This document shows positions 14,543 to 23,676 of a DNA stretch of 61,749 nt, piece after piece. Numbering within the stretch: the stretch's first letter is position 1; each line of letters begins with the position of its first letter. Both the position numbers and the translations under genes were made by a program. The notes below the pieces were generated by a model. The model ran no database searches. It was not told the DNA's origin and was given only the letters and a program-made list of their open reading frames with translations. Source of the DNA: Verrucomicrobiota bacterium (GTDB lineage Bacteria > Verrucomicrobiota > Verrucomicrobiia > Limisphaerales > BJHT01); the NCBI GenBank assembly GCA_014193395.1, contig BJHT01000009.1, forward strand, positions 1 to 61,749, written 5' to 3'.

Positions 14543-16957
14543 TCAGGGGATCGCGTTGATGGTGTGCATGACCTGCGCGGTGAGCGTGGTGCCGGCGGCG
14601 GTCTTGAGGTTGCTGAAGCCGATGGACTGCTGCATGACGGGCTTCAGGTCGGCGATCTCGAGGGTGACGGTTTTGCCGTCAGCGGAGAGTTTCGCGGATT
14701 TGAACTCGAGTTTGTCGTGGCCTTTTTTCTCGGGGTCGGCGGCTGAGAATTCGGGCGAGCCGTAGTTGCTGGTGCGTTTGTAATTCCAGCGTTCGCCTTT
14801 GTAGTTCTGGAGGTCTTCCGCCGCGGCCTTGTCGAGCGCGGTGGTGAAGGTGAGGGCGACGGCAGATTTTGTGACCTTCAGGCCGGAGACCATTTGCACG
14901 GGCTTGCCGGTGTAGCGGATGCGGTCGAGGCCGCCTTCTTTTGCGGCGTTGCTCTGCCAGCCGCGGAGGCCGGCGTTGTAAAGCTGGCCATCGACGGGGT
15001 TGAAGCGCGGGCGCATGGCGGAGGAGGTGAACTTGAGCGGGAACTTCACGACGCCGCCTTGCATGAGGCCGTTGACCTCTTCCTTCACGACGAGATAGAG
15101 CGACGACTGGCCGTAGGAGGTGTGGAGCATCTCGCCTTTGAACGGACCCCATTTGTCGCTGGTGACCCATGCCTGGCCGCCACCGGAGTTGTCCCAGCTT
15201 TTCGGCAGCCAGCAGAGCGGCTGCGTGAAGGACTTCACGTCCTTGCCGTGCGCGAGGTCCTCGACGCCGTAGAAGCCGCCGGGCTTGACCCAGTTGATCG
15301 GGCACATGGGCACCCAGGTGCCTTCGTTGTCGCCGGTGGTCACCTGCCCGTCGGGGCCGACGCCGATGCCGTTGGGCGCGCGGAAGCCGGTGGCGTAAAC
15401 GGTGAGTTTCTCGCCGTACTTGTCGATCTTGATGAGGGAGCCGGCGTGGGCGGAAATCTCGCCGTTGCCGCCGCCGCCGCCGAAGCCGCGGCCGCCGCCT
15501 TTCACCGGGCCGGCCTTGGCGGTGTAAAAATTGCCGTCGCTGTCGGTGTGGAGATCGAAGACGAATTCGTGGAAGCCGGGCGAGCTGGTGATCTCGTTGT
15601 TGAAGTTCTCGTAGTAGTCGGCCTCGCCGTCGTGGTTGCTGTCGATGTAGCGCGTGATCTGGTCGCGGCCGGTGGTGTAGATGACGTCATCCACAATCTT
15701 CAAACCGAGCGTCTCGAAACCGCCGGAGGCGAAACGGGTCCAGGTGAGCTTGTCGAGTTTGTCGTTGATGCCGGAGACGATCCAGATGTCGCCGTCCCAG
15801 GTGCTGAGCGCGGCGCGTTTGCCATCGGAGAAAAAGTCAAGGCCGCCGAAACGGACGCGGCGATTCCAAGGATTGGGTACGGGCGGCGTAAGCATGTCGG
15901 TCACGTAGGCACCGTCGGGCGTGCTGGTCGTGGCCAGGACGCCGGTGGTGACAACCGGCTCGGGCCAATGTTTTGGGCCGCCCTTGGCGCAATCGACCAT
16001 CGCGGGCGCGCCGGCGACGAGCGCGGCGAACTTGTCCGCGGAAGCAGCGGCACCGCGCCAGAGGACGAGCTTGAAGAGCGACGCGGGCGTGCCGGTGGGG
16101 ATGTTCAGCACGAGGCGATTGGTGGCGGTGACGGCGAGGGTCACGCCCGCCGGAGCGCCGCCGAGCGCGGCGATGGTGACGAATTCGCCGGCGGTGAGCG
16201 TGGCGCGGGAGCCGTCGGCTTTGGCGGTCGCGCCCTCGACTTCGCACACGGCCATGCTGAGTGCGGTTTTGGTGGCTTCGATTTTGAAGGTGCGGACGAA
16301 GGCGGTTTCGCCGTCTTTTTCCACGCTGCCGGGCTGTTCGAGAATCTTGGTGTTGTGAACAGTGTAGGCGAGGACGAGGTCGGGGCCGACGACGTGCATG
16401 CCGTCCCAGCGGCACCAGGTGCGCGGGAGCGGGCCGAAGGGTTCAGCGCGCGGGTCTTTGAACGATCCGTCCTTGTCCGCCCAGCCGGGCATCTGGCGCA
16501 GGCCGAACTTCTGCTCGCCCGCGATCTCAGGATGACCGCCGTGCGAACCATCGAAGGTGACGCCCTTCGCCGTGATGAAGCCGGCGAGCGTCGCGCCGCC
16601 TTTGCCCTGGGTCGTGCCGCTGGTCCAGCCGGCGGACATGCGAAGCAGGTCGGTGTCGAAGCACATGAAGGCCTCGTTGCCGAGGATCATCGCGATGCCT
16701 TTGTTGGCCTTGTTGTTGGCGGGAAATTTCGCGCCGATGCAGGCTTTTTGAAACGGGAAGTCGGATTGGATGAGCGTGGACTTGGTTTCCTTCCAAGATT
16801 TTTTGGCGGCCTTTGCCGGGGCGTCGGCGGCGCTGCTGACGCTGACGACGGCGAGGCAGGCGACGGCTCCGAAGAGAACGGCGGCTTGTACGGCGTGACG
16901 GCGGGAAGGGAAGGATCTAGCGGAAAACGAAGCGGGGGGACGCGGTGTGGTGGACAT
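14543..16957 (-). CDS. Large secreted beta-propeller protein (DUF6797-like N-terminus)
   Basis: From ATG 16957 this gives 804 aa; an upstream TTG is less likely. A signal sequence follows a basic stretch (SRRHAVQAAVLFGAVACLAV). Residues ~70-300 include ACIGAKFPANNKANKGIAMI and CFDTDLLRMSAGWTSG, a pattern I associate, from memory, with DUF6797 in verrucomicrobial proteins. From ~370 a glucose/sorbosone dehydrogenase-like propeller follows, with an EF-hand-like calcium loop DSNHDGEADYYENFNN and a Gly-rich stretch GGGRGFGGGGG. The end (~700-804) is an Ig-like sandwich. No CxxCH is present. It is probably extracytoplasmic and carbohydrate-related; substrate unknown. Confidence 0.8.
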   Translation of the reverse strand: MSTTPRPPASFSARSFPSRRHAVQAAVLFGAVACLAVVSVSSAADAPAKAAKKSWKETKSTLIQSDFPFQKACIGAKFPANNKANKGIAMILGNEAFMCFDTDLLRMSAGWTSGTTQGKGGATLAGFITAKGVTFDGSHGGHPEIAGEQKFGLRQMPGWADKDGSFKDPRAEPFGPLPRTWCRWDGMHVVGPDLVLAYTVHNTKILEQPGSVEKDGETAFVRTFKIEATKTALSMAVCEVEGATAKADGSRATLTAGEFVTIAALGGAPAGVTLAVTATNRLVLNIPTGTPASLFKLVLWRGAAASADKFAALVAGAPAMVDCAKGGPKHWPEPVVTTGVLATTSTPDGAYVTDMLTPPVPNPWNRRVRFGGLDFFSDGKRAALSTWDGDIWIVSGINDKLDKLTWTRFASGGFETLGLKIVDDVIYTTGRDQITRYIDSNHDGEADYYENFNNEITSSPGFHEFVFDLHTDSDGNFYTAKAGPVKGGGRGFGGGGGNGEISAHAGSLIKIDKYGEKLTVYATGFRAPNGIGVGPDGQVTTGDNEGTWVPMCPINWVKPGGFYGVEDLAHGKDVKSFTQPLCWLPKSWDNSGGGQAWVTSDKWGPFKGEMLHTSYGQSSLYLVVKEEVNGLMQGGVVKFPLKFTSSAMRPRFNPVDGQLYNAGLRGWQSNAAKEGGLDRIRYTGKPVQMVSGLKVTKSAVALTFTTALDKAAAEDLQNYKGERWNYKRTSNYGSPEFSAADPEKKGHDKLEFKSAKLSADGKTVTLEIADLKPVMQQSIGFSNLKTAAGTTLTAQVMHTINAIP

Positions 16958-17174
16958 GATTTTGGGAGCTGACAAACGGTAAACGAGCCGATGAAACGGG
17001 GCTTGCAGCGATGGCTGCGACCAACCTTCGGAAAATCGGCGCGGGCTTCGACCTAGGGTGATTCGGGTTAATTCATAAGGCGGACAGGCGGGGACGGGAG
17101 CGGTGTTTTCCCGCGAAGCGATGAGGCGAAATGGGTCGGGTCGGGACAGGTTGGAGTCGCGTTTTCTGTGTTTT

Positions 17175-17287
17175 CTCTGCGCGCTTCCAAGCTCTGCGGT
17201 GTGATGTGTTCGCGTGTGATTCGTCGGTTACGCTCCGTGGCGGCGGGGGTTTTTCAGAACACCGCAGAGATCAGAAGAGCGCAGAGA
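17175..17287. repeat. Palindromic element, family J (copy 2)
   Basis: CTCTGCG, CTTCCAAG and CTCTGCGGTGT on the left; AACACCGCAGAG, ATCAGAAG and CGCAGAG on the right. The arm order matches 3634-3726, with a different centre of about 55 bp. Confidence 0.7.
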
Positions 17288-17406
17288 GGGGAATCGGCAG
17301 TCAAAGCAGACCGTGACCGCTCAGGTCACAGCAGGTATGGCGGCGAGGGTGCGGCGGAATATTCTGATGACCTCCGCACTGCGCGGGTGGTGCGGACGGA
17401 CACGCC

Positions 17407-17688
17407 GGGTCCCGTCCCGGAGGGACGCCGGAGGAGATTAGCCGGGGGCAAGTCCGCGCCAGCTGACGCCGCCCCCGGATACCGTGCCGCGTCGCTCCGT
17501 GCCCCAACAGGGCATCGAAGAAAATGGCCCGAGGCAACGGCTGGTCGCGGAAACGCTGCGGTACAGGCGACGCCAAAAACTTCTTCGATGCCCCGCTGGG
17601 GCATGGACCGTTCGGCGGCGCAACCGGGGGCCGCGCCCGCTGAGCGGGCTTGCCCCCGGCTAATTTCCTGCGGGGTCCCTCCGGGACG
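17407..17688. repeat. Nested palindromic element, family K
   Basis: Three nested inverted pairs share one centre. Outer: GTCCCGTCCCGGAGGGACG with GGGTCCCTCCGGGACG. Middle: TTAGCCGGGGGCAAG (17439-17453) with CTTGCCCCCGGCTAA (17649-17663). Inner: GCCCCAACAGGGCATCGAAG with TTCTTCGATGCCCCGCTGGG. It spans about 280 bp and is the only copy here. The gap 16958-17903 holds elements J, K and a B-tail fragment, and no gene. Confidence 0.8.
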
Positions 17689-17743
17689 AAGAGCAACGCG
17701 TCGGCGACAATTCCGTGGTTGGCGGACCGCGGCCAGGGCAGAG

Positions 17744-17784
17744 CAAAATCCTCGCGGCGTACAAGGATTTTGCAGAGTTGTAGT
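17744..17784. repeat. Fragment of the family B tail
   Basis: CAAAATCCTCGCGGCGTACA and the following GGATTTTGCAGAGTTGTAGT match the tail of the large B elements (43330-43370 and 59316-59352), where AAAATCCTCGCGG pairs and is followed by GCAGGGTTGTAGT. Confidence 0.65.
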
Positions 17785-17842
17785 TCAAAGAGGCGAAGCG
17801 CTGGTCCTTTCTCTCCCCGGATCCGCCGCCGCAGGAGCAAAC

Positions 17843-17875
17843 CAAAAACAAAAAGCCCGCGATCACTCGCGGGCT
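17843..17875 (-). terminator. Rho-independent terminator
   Basis: On the minus strand AGCCCGCGAG pairs with CGCGGGCT around a short loop, followed by TTTTTGTTTTT. It follows the stop at 17904 by 29 bp. Confidence 0.85.
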
Positions 17876-17903
17876 GGTTGGTTCGATGGTGGAAAAAGGA
17901 GCG

Positions 17904-18644
17904 TTACGATTTCACCGGCTTGTCGGTGTTGTCGCTGTCGGCCGCGGGCTTCTCGGTGGTTTCCGTGGCGCCTTTGCGCGTGGCTTCGGCGGCGGCGGTG
18001 TTGTTCGCGACCGCGTAGATGGCCAGCGTGGCCTTCTTTTCGGGATCGGCGAACGCGTAGAATTCCTGCGAGCCGTCTTTGATCTTCCAGTAGGTCACGC
18101 CGGGTTTGGCGTCGCGGCGGGGAACGACCTGGAGGAGCTTGCCCGTGGATTCGCCGTCGTCCTTTTTCCAAGTGTATTGGCCATCACTGGAAATCTTCAG
18201 CGTGCCCAGCGGCGAGGTGGAGCCGGTGACGGTCCATTCGCCGACGAGTCGTTTGTCGAGGTCGCCCTGGGCCGGGGCTTGGGCCACGCCGACGAGCTTG
18301 GCGGGATCCTGCGGGGTGACGGGGGTGACGACGCGGGCCATGGCCGGGTTGCCGGCGGCGGCATTGGCGGCGTTGGCGTCCGCCTGTTTCTTGGCCTGCT
18401 CGGCGGCCTGCTGTTGCGCGAGGTTTTGCGCGGCGGGGGTCGGGGCTGGGGCTTTGGCGACTTGCTTGGCGGGGGGATGTTTCGCAGGCGCGTGCGCCAT
18501 GGGCTTGTGGGCGGCGGCCTTGGGGGCGGGCTTCTTGGGATTGTTGGCGGCCTCGCTCCGGCCGGTGCCGATGACGGCGGCGGCGAGCGCGAGGGAGGAG
18601 AGCGCCAAGGTGCGTTGGCGATTCGCGAGCAGTTTCTTTTTCAT
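17904..18644 (-). CDS. Secreted Ala/Pro/Lys-rich protein with C-terminal beta domain
   Basis: The product has 246 aa. It begins with a signal sequence (MKKKLLANRQRTLALSSLALAAAVIG), followed by a low-complexity Ala/Pro/Lys/His linker to about residue 120 that should be disordered and could span the cell envelope. Residues ~128-215 form a lipocalin-like beta domain, KRLVGEWTVTGSTSPLGTLK, SSDGQYTWKK, VTYWKIKDGSQEFYAFADPE. A similar G-T-W-x-R-x-G motif ends the neighbouring protein at 18869. I do not recognise a family. The gene is closed by a terminator. Confidence 0.75.
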   Translation of the reverse strand: MKKKLLANRQRTLALSSLALAAAVIGTGRSEAANNPKKPAPKAAAHKPMAHAPAKHPPAKQVAKAPAPTPAAQNLAQQQAAEQAKKQADANAANAAAGNPAMARVVTPVTPQDPAKLVGVAQAPAQGDLDKRLVGEWTVTGSTSPLGTLKISSDGQYTWKKDDGESTGKLLQVVPRRDAKPGVTYWKIKDGSQEFYAFADPEKKATLAIYAVANNTAAAEATRKGATETTEKPAADSDNTDKPVKS

Positions 18645-18868
18645 AAGCCTGAGGTGTTGGGGTCAGGAACCGACCCCTGGTGGATGGGTTTCGAGGCAAT
18701 GGCTACTTCGCGTAAGTTCCGAAGTCAATCAATTGAAACACCAATGGTTTTCGGTTCCCAACGGCTGGCGGTCTCCGCAAACGGGGCCGAAATCTCCCGG
18801 CCGACGAGCAACCGGGCGGTGATTGATCATGCCGGCACTCCGACAGCATCTGCGCTTCCGCGCCGTGG

Positions 18869-20140
18869 TCATTCCCGCTCGAACACCAGCGGGTCTTTGT
18901 TGAACACGATCACCAGCTTGCCATTCTCGACCGTCGCGTCGCCGCTCCGTTCGCCTTTGTCGCCTTGGAATTTCACCTGATATTTGTCCCCGGCTCTGGC
19001 CCAGGTGCCCTGGACCGCGACCTTCGGCTGGGCTTTGGGCGTCCCCGGAGCGGCGATTGCGGGGATGATGCCTTTGCTGGTGATGATGGGGGCATAGGCG
19101 GGGATGTTGGGCTGCGTGCCTTTGAGGACGAGACGGTTGTCGGGCGTGGCGGCGAGGGTCAGGTCGGGCAGGCGGCGGACGACGTAGGCCTTCAGGCGGC
19201 CGAGCTCCGCGATGGTCGCGCTGCCATTGAGTTTGCGGTACTGGCTGATGGTGCCGGCGGCATCAATCTGCCACCGGCCGAGGATGAGTTCGGGATCGAA
19301 CTTGGGGGACTTGCCGGTTTTCAGGAACTCGTGCAGGTCCTTCGTGTCCACCGGCTCAAACTGCGCCCGCAACTGCCCCATGGTTTCCGCATTGGTCAGG
19401 ATGCCCTGCACCTTCGGGAGGGCCATGATCTCGACGATGCTCACCTGGTTGGTGGAGGCCTGAATAAACTGGGGATCGGCCAGCAGACCCTGCACCTCTT
19501 TGTTGTCCGCCAGTTGCATCAGGGCCGGATAATCCAGCGCGCGACTGATCAACTCGGGATTGTGATAGACCAGGCCGATGAGATCTGCGGCATCGAAGAA
19601 CGACGGGGGCAGCGGGTTCATGGCCGCCGAGAAGCGCACCAAGCCGGTCGAATGGATGTCGGCCCGCATCCGGTTCACGAGCTTCAGCCAGACGGGGTTC
19701 TCGCCCTTGGACTCGACCTGCGCGGTGAGGTAGCCGGTGGCGTTGACCAGCGCGCCGATGAAAATCAGATAGAGCATGGCGGTCAGCAGGCCGATGGGGA
19801 TGCCCACGCGCGAGTTCATCCGTTCCCAGCGGAAATACTCGGCCTCCTTGCGCCGGTATTTGAACAGCACGCTGATCTTCAGGTGGACCACCTGGGCGAT
19901 GCTGGTCACCACGAGGCTGATCGCCACGAACACGATCAAGGGCGGCAGCACGACCACCCACAGCGGGTTCTCGAAGCCGATCATCGCGATCAGGGGGCTG
20001 ATGTGCGGCGACAGCGGCACGGCGAGAAACGTCGCGACGATGGCGCCGAAAAAGGTGATCAGCATCCGCAGCGCCCCCTGTTGGAGGCCGCTGGAACCGA
20101 CCGCGCTCAGGAGCAGAAAAGCAAGTAACCAAATGGTCAT
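18869..20140 (-). CDS. CvpA family membrane protein with extra C-terminal domains
   Basis: The 423-aa product has four predicted membrane helices in the first ~160 residues: MTIWLLAFLLLSAVGSSGL, LRMLITFFGAIVATFLAV, LWVVVLPPLIVFVAISLV and IGLLTAMLYLIFIGALVN, the layout of CvpA (colicin V production) proteins. CvpA proteins usually have about 165-220 aa; here ~260 more residues follow, including LIGLVYHNPELISRALDYP and a C-terminal lipocalin-like GTWARAGDKYQVKFQGDKGE. The start MTIWLLAFLLL is the only good one. It is an inner membrane protein of unknown precise role, about 220 bp upstream of the secreted protein at 17904. Confidence 0.75.
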   Translation of the reverse strand: MTIWLLAFLLLSAVGSSGLQQGALRMLITFFGAIVATFLAVPLSPHISPLIAMIGFENPLWVVVLPPLIVFVAISLVVTSIAQVVHLKISVLFKYRRKEAEYFRWERMNSRVGIPIGLLTAMLYLIFIGALVNATGYLTAQVESKGENPVWLKLVNRMRADIHSTGLVRFSAAMNPLPPSFFDAADLIGLVYHNPELISRALDYPALMQLADNKEVQGLLADPQFIQASTNQVSIVEIMALPKVQGILTNAETMGQLRAQFEPVDTKDLHEFLKTGKSPKFDPELILGRWQIDAAGTISQYRKLNGSATIAELGRLKAYVVRRLPDLTLAATPDNRLVLKGTQPNIPAYAPIITSKGIIPAIAAPGTPKAQPKVAVQGTWARAGDKYQVKFQGDKGERSGDATVENGKLVIVFNKDPLVFERE

Positions 20141-20319
20141 GGGTTATGAGTACCTGCTTCCCCAAGTCAAAGCACGCAGAAAAAAAATTGCCACGGAAAA
20201 GCAGGCGGTCGGCGCGGTTTGAAGCGGCCGGAATCCAGCCGGAGCGGCGGGATGAACGGAGAGAAAGCCGGGCGGGGATCGTCTTCCCCGCCCGTAGTCC
20301 TGGCTTCCCGGCGCTGGGA

Positions 20320-20353
20320 AAAAGTAACCCGCCCTCAGAATGGGGGCGGGTTT
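20320..20353 (-). terminator. Terminator of the pseudopilin gene
   Basis: AACCCGCCC and GGGCGGGTT form a 9-bp stem around TCAGAATG-type loop sequence. On the minus strand it is followed by ACTTTTTCC. It lies 38 bp downstream of the stop at 20391. Confidence 0.7.
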
Positions 20354-20390
20354 CGCGGGGAAAAAGCGAACTCAGGCGGGCACCAGCCGT

Positions 20391-21329
20391 TCACCACGGC
20401 GCCCAATTCCGGTGTCGATAGCGTTGGTACATGTAGAGGAAGTCGGGATTGGAGCCGTTGCCACCCGCCCAAGAAAAGGACGACTGTCCGGCTCCGGATC
20501 GCTGGGCGGCGGTCAGGACTGCCTGATCTTCCCAGCGATGCCCTTCCGCGTGGCCGTCGGCGTACGACAGGGTGCTGATTCGCCCGTGATAAACGGAAAA
20601 CGGGTCCACCCAGCCGGGCGCGGGATTGACGTCCATCACCCAAGTTCCCCAGTTGTAGCCGCGCGGGTCGGACTCCTCGAGGAGGACCAAGGTCTGGTCC
20701 GCCTGGGTAATCTCGGCGGACTTGATGTATGGAGGCTGCACCGCCGCGCCCTGCCAGCCGCCGCCGTTCATGCCGTTGGCTTTCGAATAGCTGTCCCAGC
20801 CCCAGCCGGATCCCGGTGTCTTGGTTGTTCGCTTATCCCCCGGGCAGTGAAACGCTGGCAGGCTGGGCACGTAGCGGAACAGCGGCCCGTTGGACAGTCC
20901 GCGCTGGACGTAGTCGAGGCACTGCGCGGGGGTTAGCCCCACGAAGTTCGCCGGCGGTCCGGAAACCACCCCCATGGGATCCATCGCGCCCGGCCAGTAT
21001 CCGCCACCCGCACCGTTTGGCACCATGTTGTCATCGTTGTCATCCGGGAACATCGCGAACCCGAGTGAAAGCTGCTTTTGGTTGTTCAGGCACACCGCAC
21101 CGGTGCCCTTGACCTTGGCCGTGCTCAACGCCGGCAGCAGCATGCTCGCCAAAATGCCGATGATCGCGATGACCACGAGCAGTTCGATGAGGGTGAAGCC
21201 CCAGTCGGCCGCGCGGAAATGGCGCGGCGGCGTTTGTTCGAGGTTGGTGGTCGCTCCGCTCGGGGGTGAGCCAGTCGGCGATGTTGACCGCGCCGGGCGG
21301 TTCCGAACTGAATTGGTCGCAGCATTCAT
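20391..21329 (-). CDS. Prepilin-type (type II secretion-like) pseudopilin
   Basis: The 312-aa product carries the prepilin leader with a long positively charged lead of about 43 residues; cleavage is expected at [19 protein letters not shown]. The following ~25 hydrophobic residues form the N-terminal pilin helix. The globular part has [20 protein letters not shown] and ends with a [13 protein letters not shown]9-DG-like motif seen in the large PVC pseudopilin family (DUF1559/SBP_bac_10-type). These proteins are exported to the envelope and are found in tens of copies per verrucomicrobial or planctomycete genome; their roles are mostly unknown. No pilus machinery is nearby. Confidence 0.88.
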   Translation of the reverse strand: MNAATNSVRNRPARSTSPTGSPPSGATTNLEQTPPRHFRAADWGFTLIELLVVIAIIGILASMLLPALSTAKVKGTGAVCLNNQKQLSLGFAMFPDDNDDNMVPNGAGGGYWPGAMDPMGVVSGPPANFVGLTPAQCLDYVQRGLSNGPLFRYVPSLPAFHCPGDKRTTKTPGSGWGWDSYSKANGMNGGGWQGAAVQPPYIKSAEITQADQTLVLLEESDPRGYNWGTWVMDVNPAPGWVDPFSVYHGRISTLSYADGHAEGHRWEDQAVLTAAQRSGAGQSSFSWAGGNGSNPDFLYMYQRYRHRNWAPW

Positions 21330-21674
21330 GAGATAAATGGGTGTTTCAGCATTCTGGTATCGACCAGTGGCGCTACGGGACGCTGGACGCTACCACCGCG
21401 AGCCTTGACTGCAACGGTTTTTCCTCGGCTCGGAACGCGGCGTGCCCATCCAATCCCGGCCGTGTGTGCGGCTGCATTTTCTTCCGCCCGTTGCTCCGTG
21501 CGCTGGGGTGTTGCACGATCCGCCGCCGCGCGGGATGGTGGCAGCGCGGCCGCAGCGTGCCGTGCCAGCCGGTCCCGGCGATGACCGCAATTTTGCGCGG
21601 CGAATGAATCGGACGACGGCGGCAGATGCGAGCGGCCTGTGCGCGACGGAAAACCAGCACCGAAGTTTTCAACC
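21330..21674. other. Intergenic region upstream of the Fe-S cluster, no gene recognised
   Basis: This 345-bp divergent gap lies between the pseudopilin start and sufU. I see no coding frame with family support, no repeat-family member and no clear regulatory box. An Fe-S repressor site such as an IscR site was not recognised by eye. Confidence 0.4.
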
Positions 21675-22142
21675 ATGAACGACGACCTCAACGACCTCTA
21701 CCAGGAGGTCATCCTCGAACACGCGAAAAGCCCGCGGAACTTCCGCGTGATGGACAACGCCAACCGCGTCGCCCAGGGCCGCAATCCGCTCTGCGGCGAC
21801 AATTACACCGTCTATCTGCTCATGGATGGCGACGTGGTGAAGGACGCGAGCTTCCAAGGCTCCGGTTGCGCCATCTCGAAGGCCTCCGCGTCGCTGCTCA
21901 CCACCACGATCAAGGGCAAGACGCGCGCCGACGTCGAGGCGCTCTTCGGTCAGGTGCATGACATGGTCACCACCGGCAAGGAAGTCCCGGCGCTGGGCAA
22001 GCTCGCGGCGTTTGCCGGCGTGCATAAGTTTCCGGCGCGCGTGAAGTGCGCCATTCTCTCCTGGCACGCCGCCAAGTCCGCGGTGGAAAATCCCGGCGGG
22101 ACAGTGACGGTGAGCACCGAGGGCGATGATCCGAAGGCGTGA
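21675..22142 (+). CDS. sufU: SufU-type Fe-S cluster scaffold / sulfur acceptor
   Basis: From ATG 21675 the protein has 155 aa, MNDDLNDLYQEVILEHAKSP. The three SufU/IscU cysteines are in place: C40 (NPLCGDN), C65 (GSGCAISKAS) and C125 (RVKCAILSWHA), with the 18-20 residue insertion between C65 and C125 that marks SufU. In Gram-positive SUF systems SufU is a zinc-dependent sulfur acceptor for SufS; the same job is inferred here because sufS lies at 24278 on the same strand. It opens the Fe-S assembly cluster. Confidence 0.92.
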   Translation: MNDDLNDLYQEVILEHAKSPRNFRVMDNANRVAQGRNPLCGDNYTVYLLMDGDVVKDASFQGSGCAISKASASLLTTTIKGKTRADVEALFGQVHDMVTTGKEVPALGKLAAFAGVHKFPARVKCAILSWHAAKSAVENPGGTVTVSTEGDDPKA

Positions 22143-22199
22143 GCCGCCGGGCCGTGGCGCGAACGTTCTAACCCGCATTGGAATTAATCGCCGGTGCCC

Positions 22200-22739
22200 A
22201 TGACCTCCCGCGACCTTAGCGATTCTCCCCCCGACCCGCGGCCGCTCCGCACCGAGCGCGCGACCGCCGCGGATTTGCCGCTCCTGCTCGCGTTGAAGGA
22301 TGCGTGCGTCGCTCAGATGCGCGCGCAGGGCATTGACCAATGGGACGACGTGTATCCATCCGTGGCGCTGTTCCAGGCCGACGTGGCCGCGGGGACCGTT
22401 CACGTCGCGCGCGCGGACGGCGCGCTCCATGGGGCGTTCACGCTCGACGCCAAGCTCGACCCGCTGTGGGCAGGCATGGACTGGCAGCCGGCGACCGGCC
22501 CCGTCGCCGCCGTGCATCGCCTGATGGTTCACCCGGGGCAGCAAGGACGCGGTCTCGGCCGACGGTTGATGGCGCACGCCGAATCACTCGCGAAACAGAA
22601 TGGATGCTGCGCCATCCGGCTCGATGCCTTCGCGGCGAACCCAGCGGCGCTCGCGTTGTACTCCAAGCTGGGCTATCGCCGCACGGGCGGCGCGCAGATG
22701 CGCAAAGGGCCGTTCGTCTGCTTCGAGAAATTGTTGTGA
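22200..22739 (+). CDS. GNAT family N-acetyltransferase
   Basis: The start is ATG 22200 (an in-frame GTG lies two codons upstream), giving 179 aa. The acetyl-CoA binding motif is VHPGQQGRGLGRRLMAHAE (R/Q-x-x-G-x-G/A), and the C-terminal ALALYSKLGYRRTG is the typical GNAT end. The N-terminal part ATAADLPLLLALKDACVAQM and GIDQWDDVYP match the small stand-alone GNAT group. The substrate is unknown. It lies between sufU and sufT with 57 and 123 bp spacing, so it may be co-transcribed, but no link to Fe-S biogenesis is evident. Confidence 0.88.
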   Translation: MTSRDLSDSPPDPRPLRTERATAADLPLLLALKDACVAQMRAQGIDQWDDVYPSVALFQADVAAGTVHVARADGALHGAFTLDAKLDPLWAGMDWQPATGPVAAVHRLMVHPGQQGRGLGRRLMAHAESLAKQNGCCAIRLDAFAANPAALALYSKLGYRRTGGAQMRKGPFVCFEKLL

Positions 22740-22862
22740 GTCGCCCGCCGATACGGACTACGTTCCACCCATGAAACGAGCGATCACCGGCCAGCCAGCG
22801 CCACCTTCCAGGTGTGCCGTTGCGCGAAATCCGCTGCCCGTCTCCCCCCATTCCTGATTCCT

Positions 22863-23432
22863 ATGCACTCCTACGAAAACGTCACCCTCACCCGCGATGT
22901 CGATGCGGTCCGCATCCCGTCGGGCGAAAAAGATCAACTCGCCAAGGGCACCGAAGTCACCATCACCCAGGTGCTCGGCGGCAGTTACACCGTGCAATTC
23001 GGCGGCGGCCTCGCGCGCATCGAGGGCAAGGACGCCGACGCGCTGGGCAAGGCGGACGCCGCCGCCGCCGCGCCCGGTTTCACGCCCGCCGGGAAGCCTG
23101 CCGGGCCGGTCTCGAAAGAGGCGTTGAACGAGCAGGTCTGGGCGGCGTTGCGCACCTGCTACGACCCCGAGATCCCCGTCAACATCGCGGACCTCGGCCT
23201 GATTTATACCGCCGAACTTTCCCCGCTCGGCGAAGGCAGCTACAAGGCCGACGTGAAGATGACTCTCACCGCGCCCGGCTGCGGCATGGGCCCCGTGCTC
23301 GTGCAGGACGTGCAGAACAAACTCCTCTGCCTCGAGGGCATCGACGACGTCGCGGTCGATCTCGTGTGGGACCCGCCGTGGAACCAGAGCATGATGACCG
23401 ACGCCGCAAGGTTGCAACTGGGGTTGATGTAA
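22863..23432 (+). CDS. sufT: SufT/MIP18 (DUF59) Fe-S assembly factor
   Basis: ATG 22863 gives 189 aa, beginning MHSYENVTLTRDVDAVRIPS. Residues 1-60 are the N-terminal domain found in SufT-type proteins (GTEVTITQVLGGSYTVQF); residues ~90-189 are the DUF59/MIP18 domain with LRTCYDPEIPVNIADLGLIY, the conserved DPEIPxNIxDLGL and LTAPGCGMGP with the reactive Cys. SufT proteins help mature Fe-S proteins. The position between sufU and sufS supports this. An Ala-rich linker joins the two domains. Confidence 0.9.
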   Translation: MHSYENVTLTRDVDAVRIPSGEKDQLAKGTEVTITQVLGGSYTVQFGGGLARIEGKDADALGKADAAAAAPGFTPAGKPAGPVSKEALNEQVWAALRTCYDPEIPVNIADLGLIYTAELSPLGEGSYKADVKMTLTAPGCGMGPVLVQDVQNKLLCLEGIDDVAVDLVWDPPWNQSMMTDAARLQLGLM

Positions 23433-23462
23433 GTCCGCGGCGCAAAAGCACCCTGGCCTCCC

Positions 23463-23558
23463 ATGACGGTTTCCACTTCCCACCGCGAAACGGAAGGGCT
23501 GCTGCCCGGCTTCAAGCTGCGCGTGGACAAGCTGCTTTCCGAGTCGCTGGACTTGTGA
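23463..23558 (+). CDS. Very short open frame, possible gene remnant
   Basis: ATG 23463 opens a 31-codon frame, MTVSTSHRETEGLLPGFKL and RVDKLLSESLDL, ending at TGA. It begins 31 bp after the sufT stop and ends in a Leu-rich helix-like stretch. It could be a leader peptide or the stump of a gene replaced by the toxin-antitoxin pair. GACCGCGTCT is then repeated in tandem at 23588-23611. Low confidence. Confidence 0.25.
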   Translation: MTVSTSHRETEGLLPGFKLRVDKLLSESLDL

Positions 23559-23676
23559 ACTTGCATGTTGCGCCCGCCCACTCGGCGTCCGACCGCGTCT
23601 GACCGCGTCTGACCTCGATCCACCGCGACCCGCCGCGCTTCTTGCCCGCCCTCTGAAAACCAACTAGCCTCTCCCC

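Noticed and set aside
14894..16972. Plus-strand open frame of about 692 codons
   Set aside because: Antisense shadow of the 804-aa propeller gene.
22771..22857. 28-codon frame beginning MKRAITGQPAPPSRC before sufT
   Set aside because: Too short, Pro-rich and without a ribosome binding site or family; treated as spacer.
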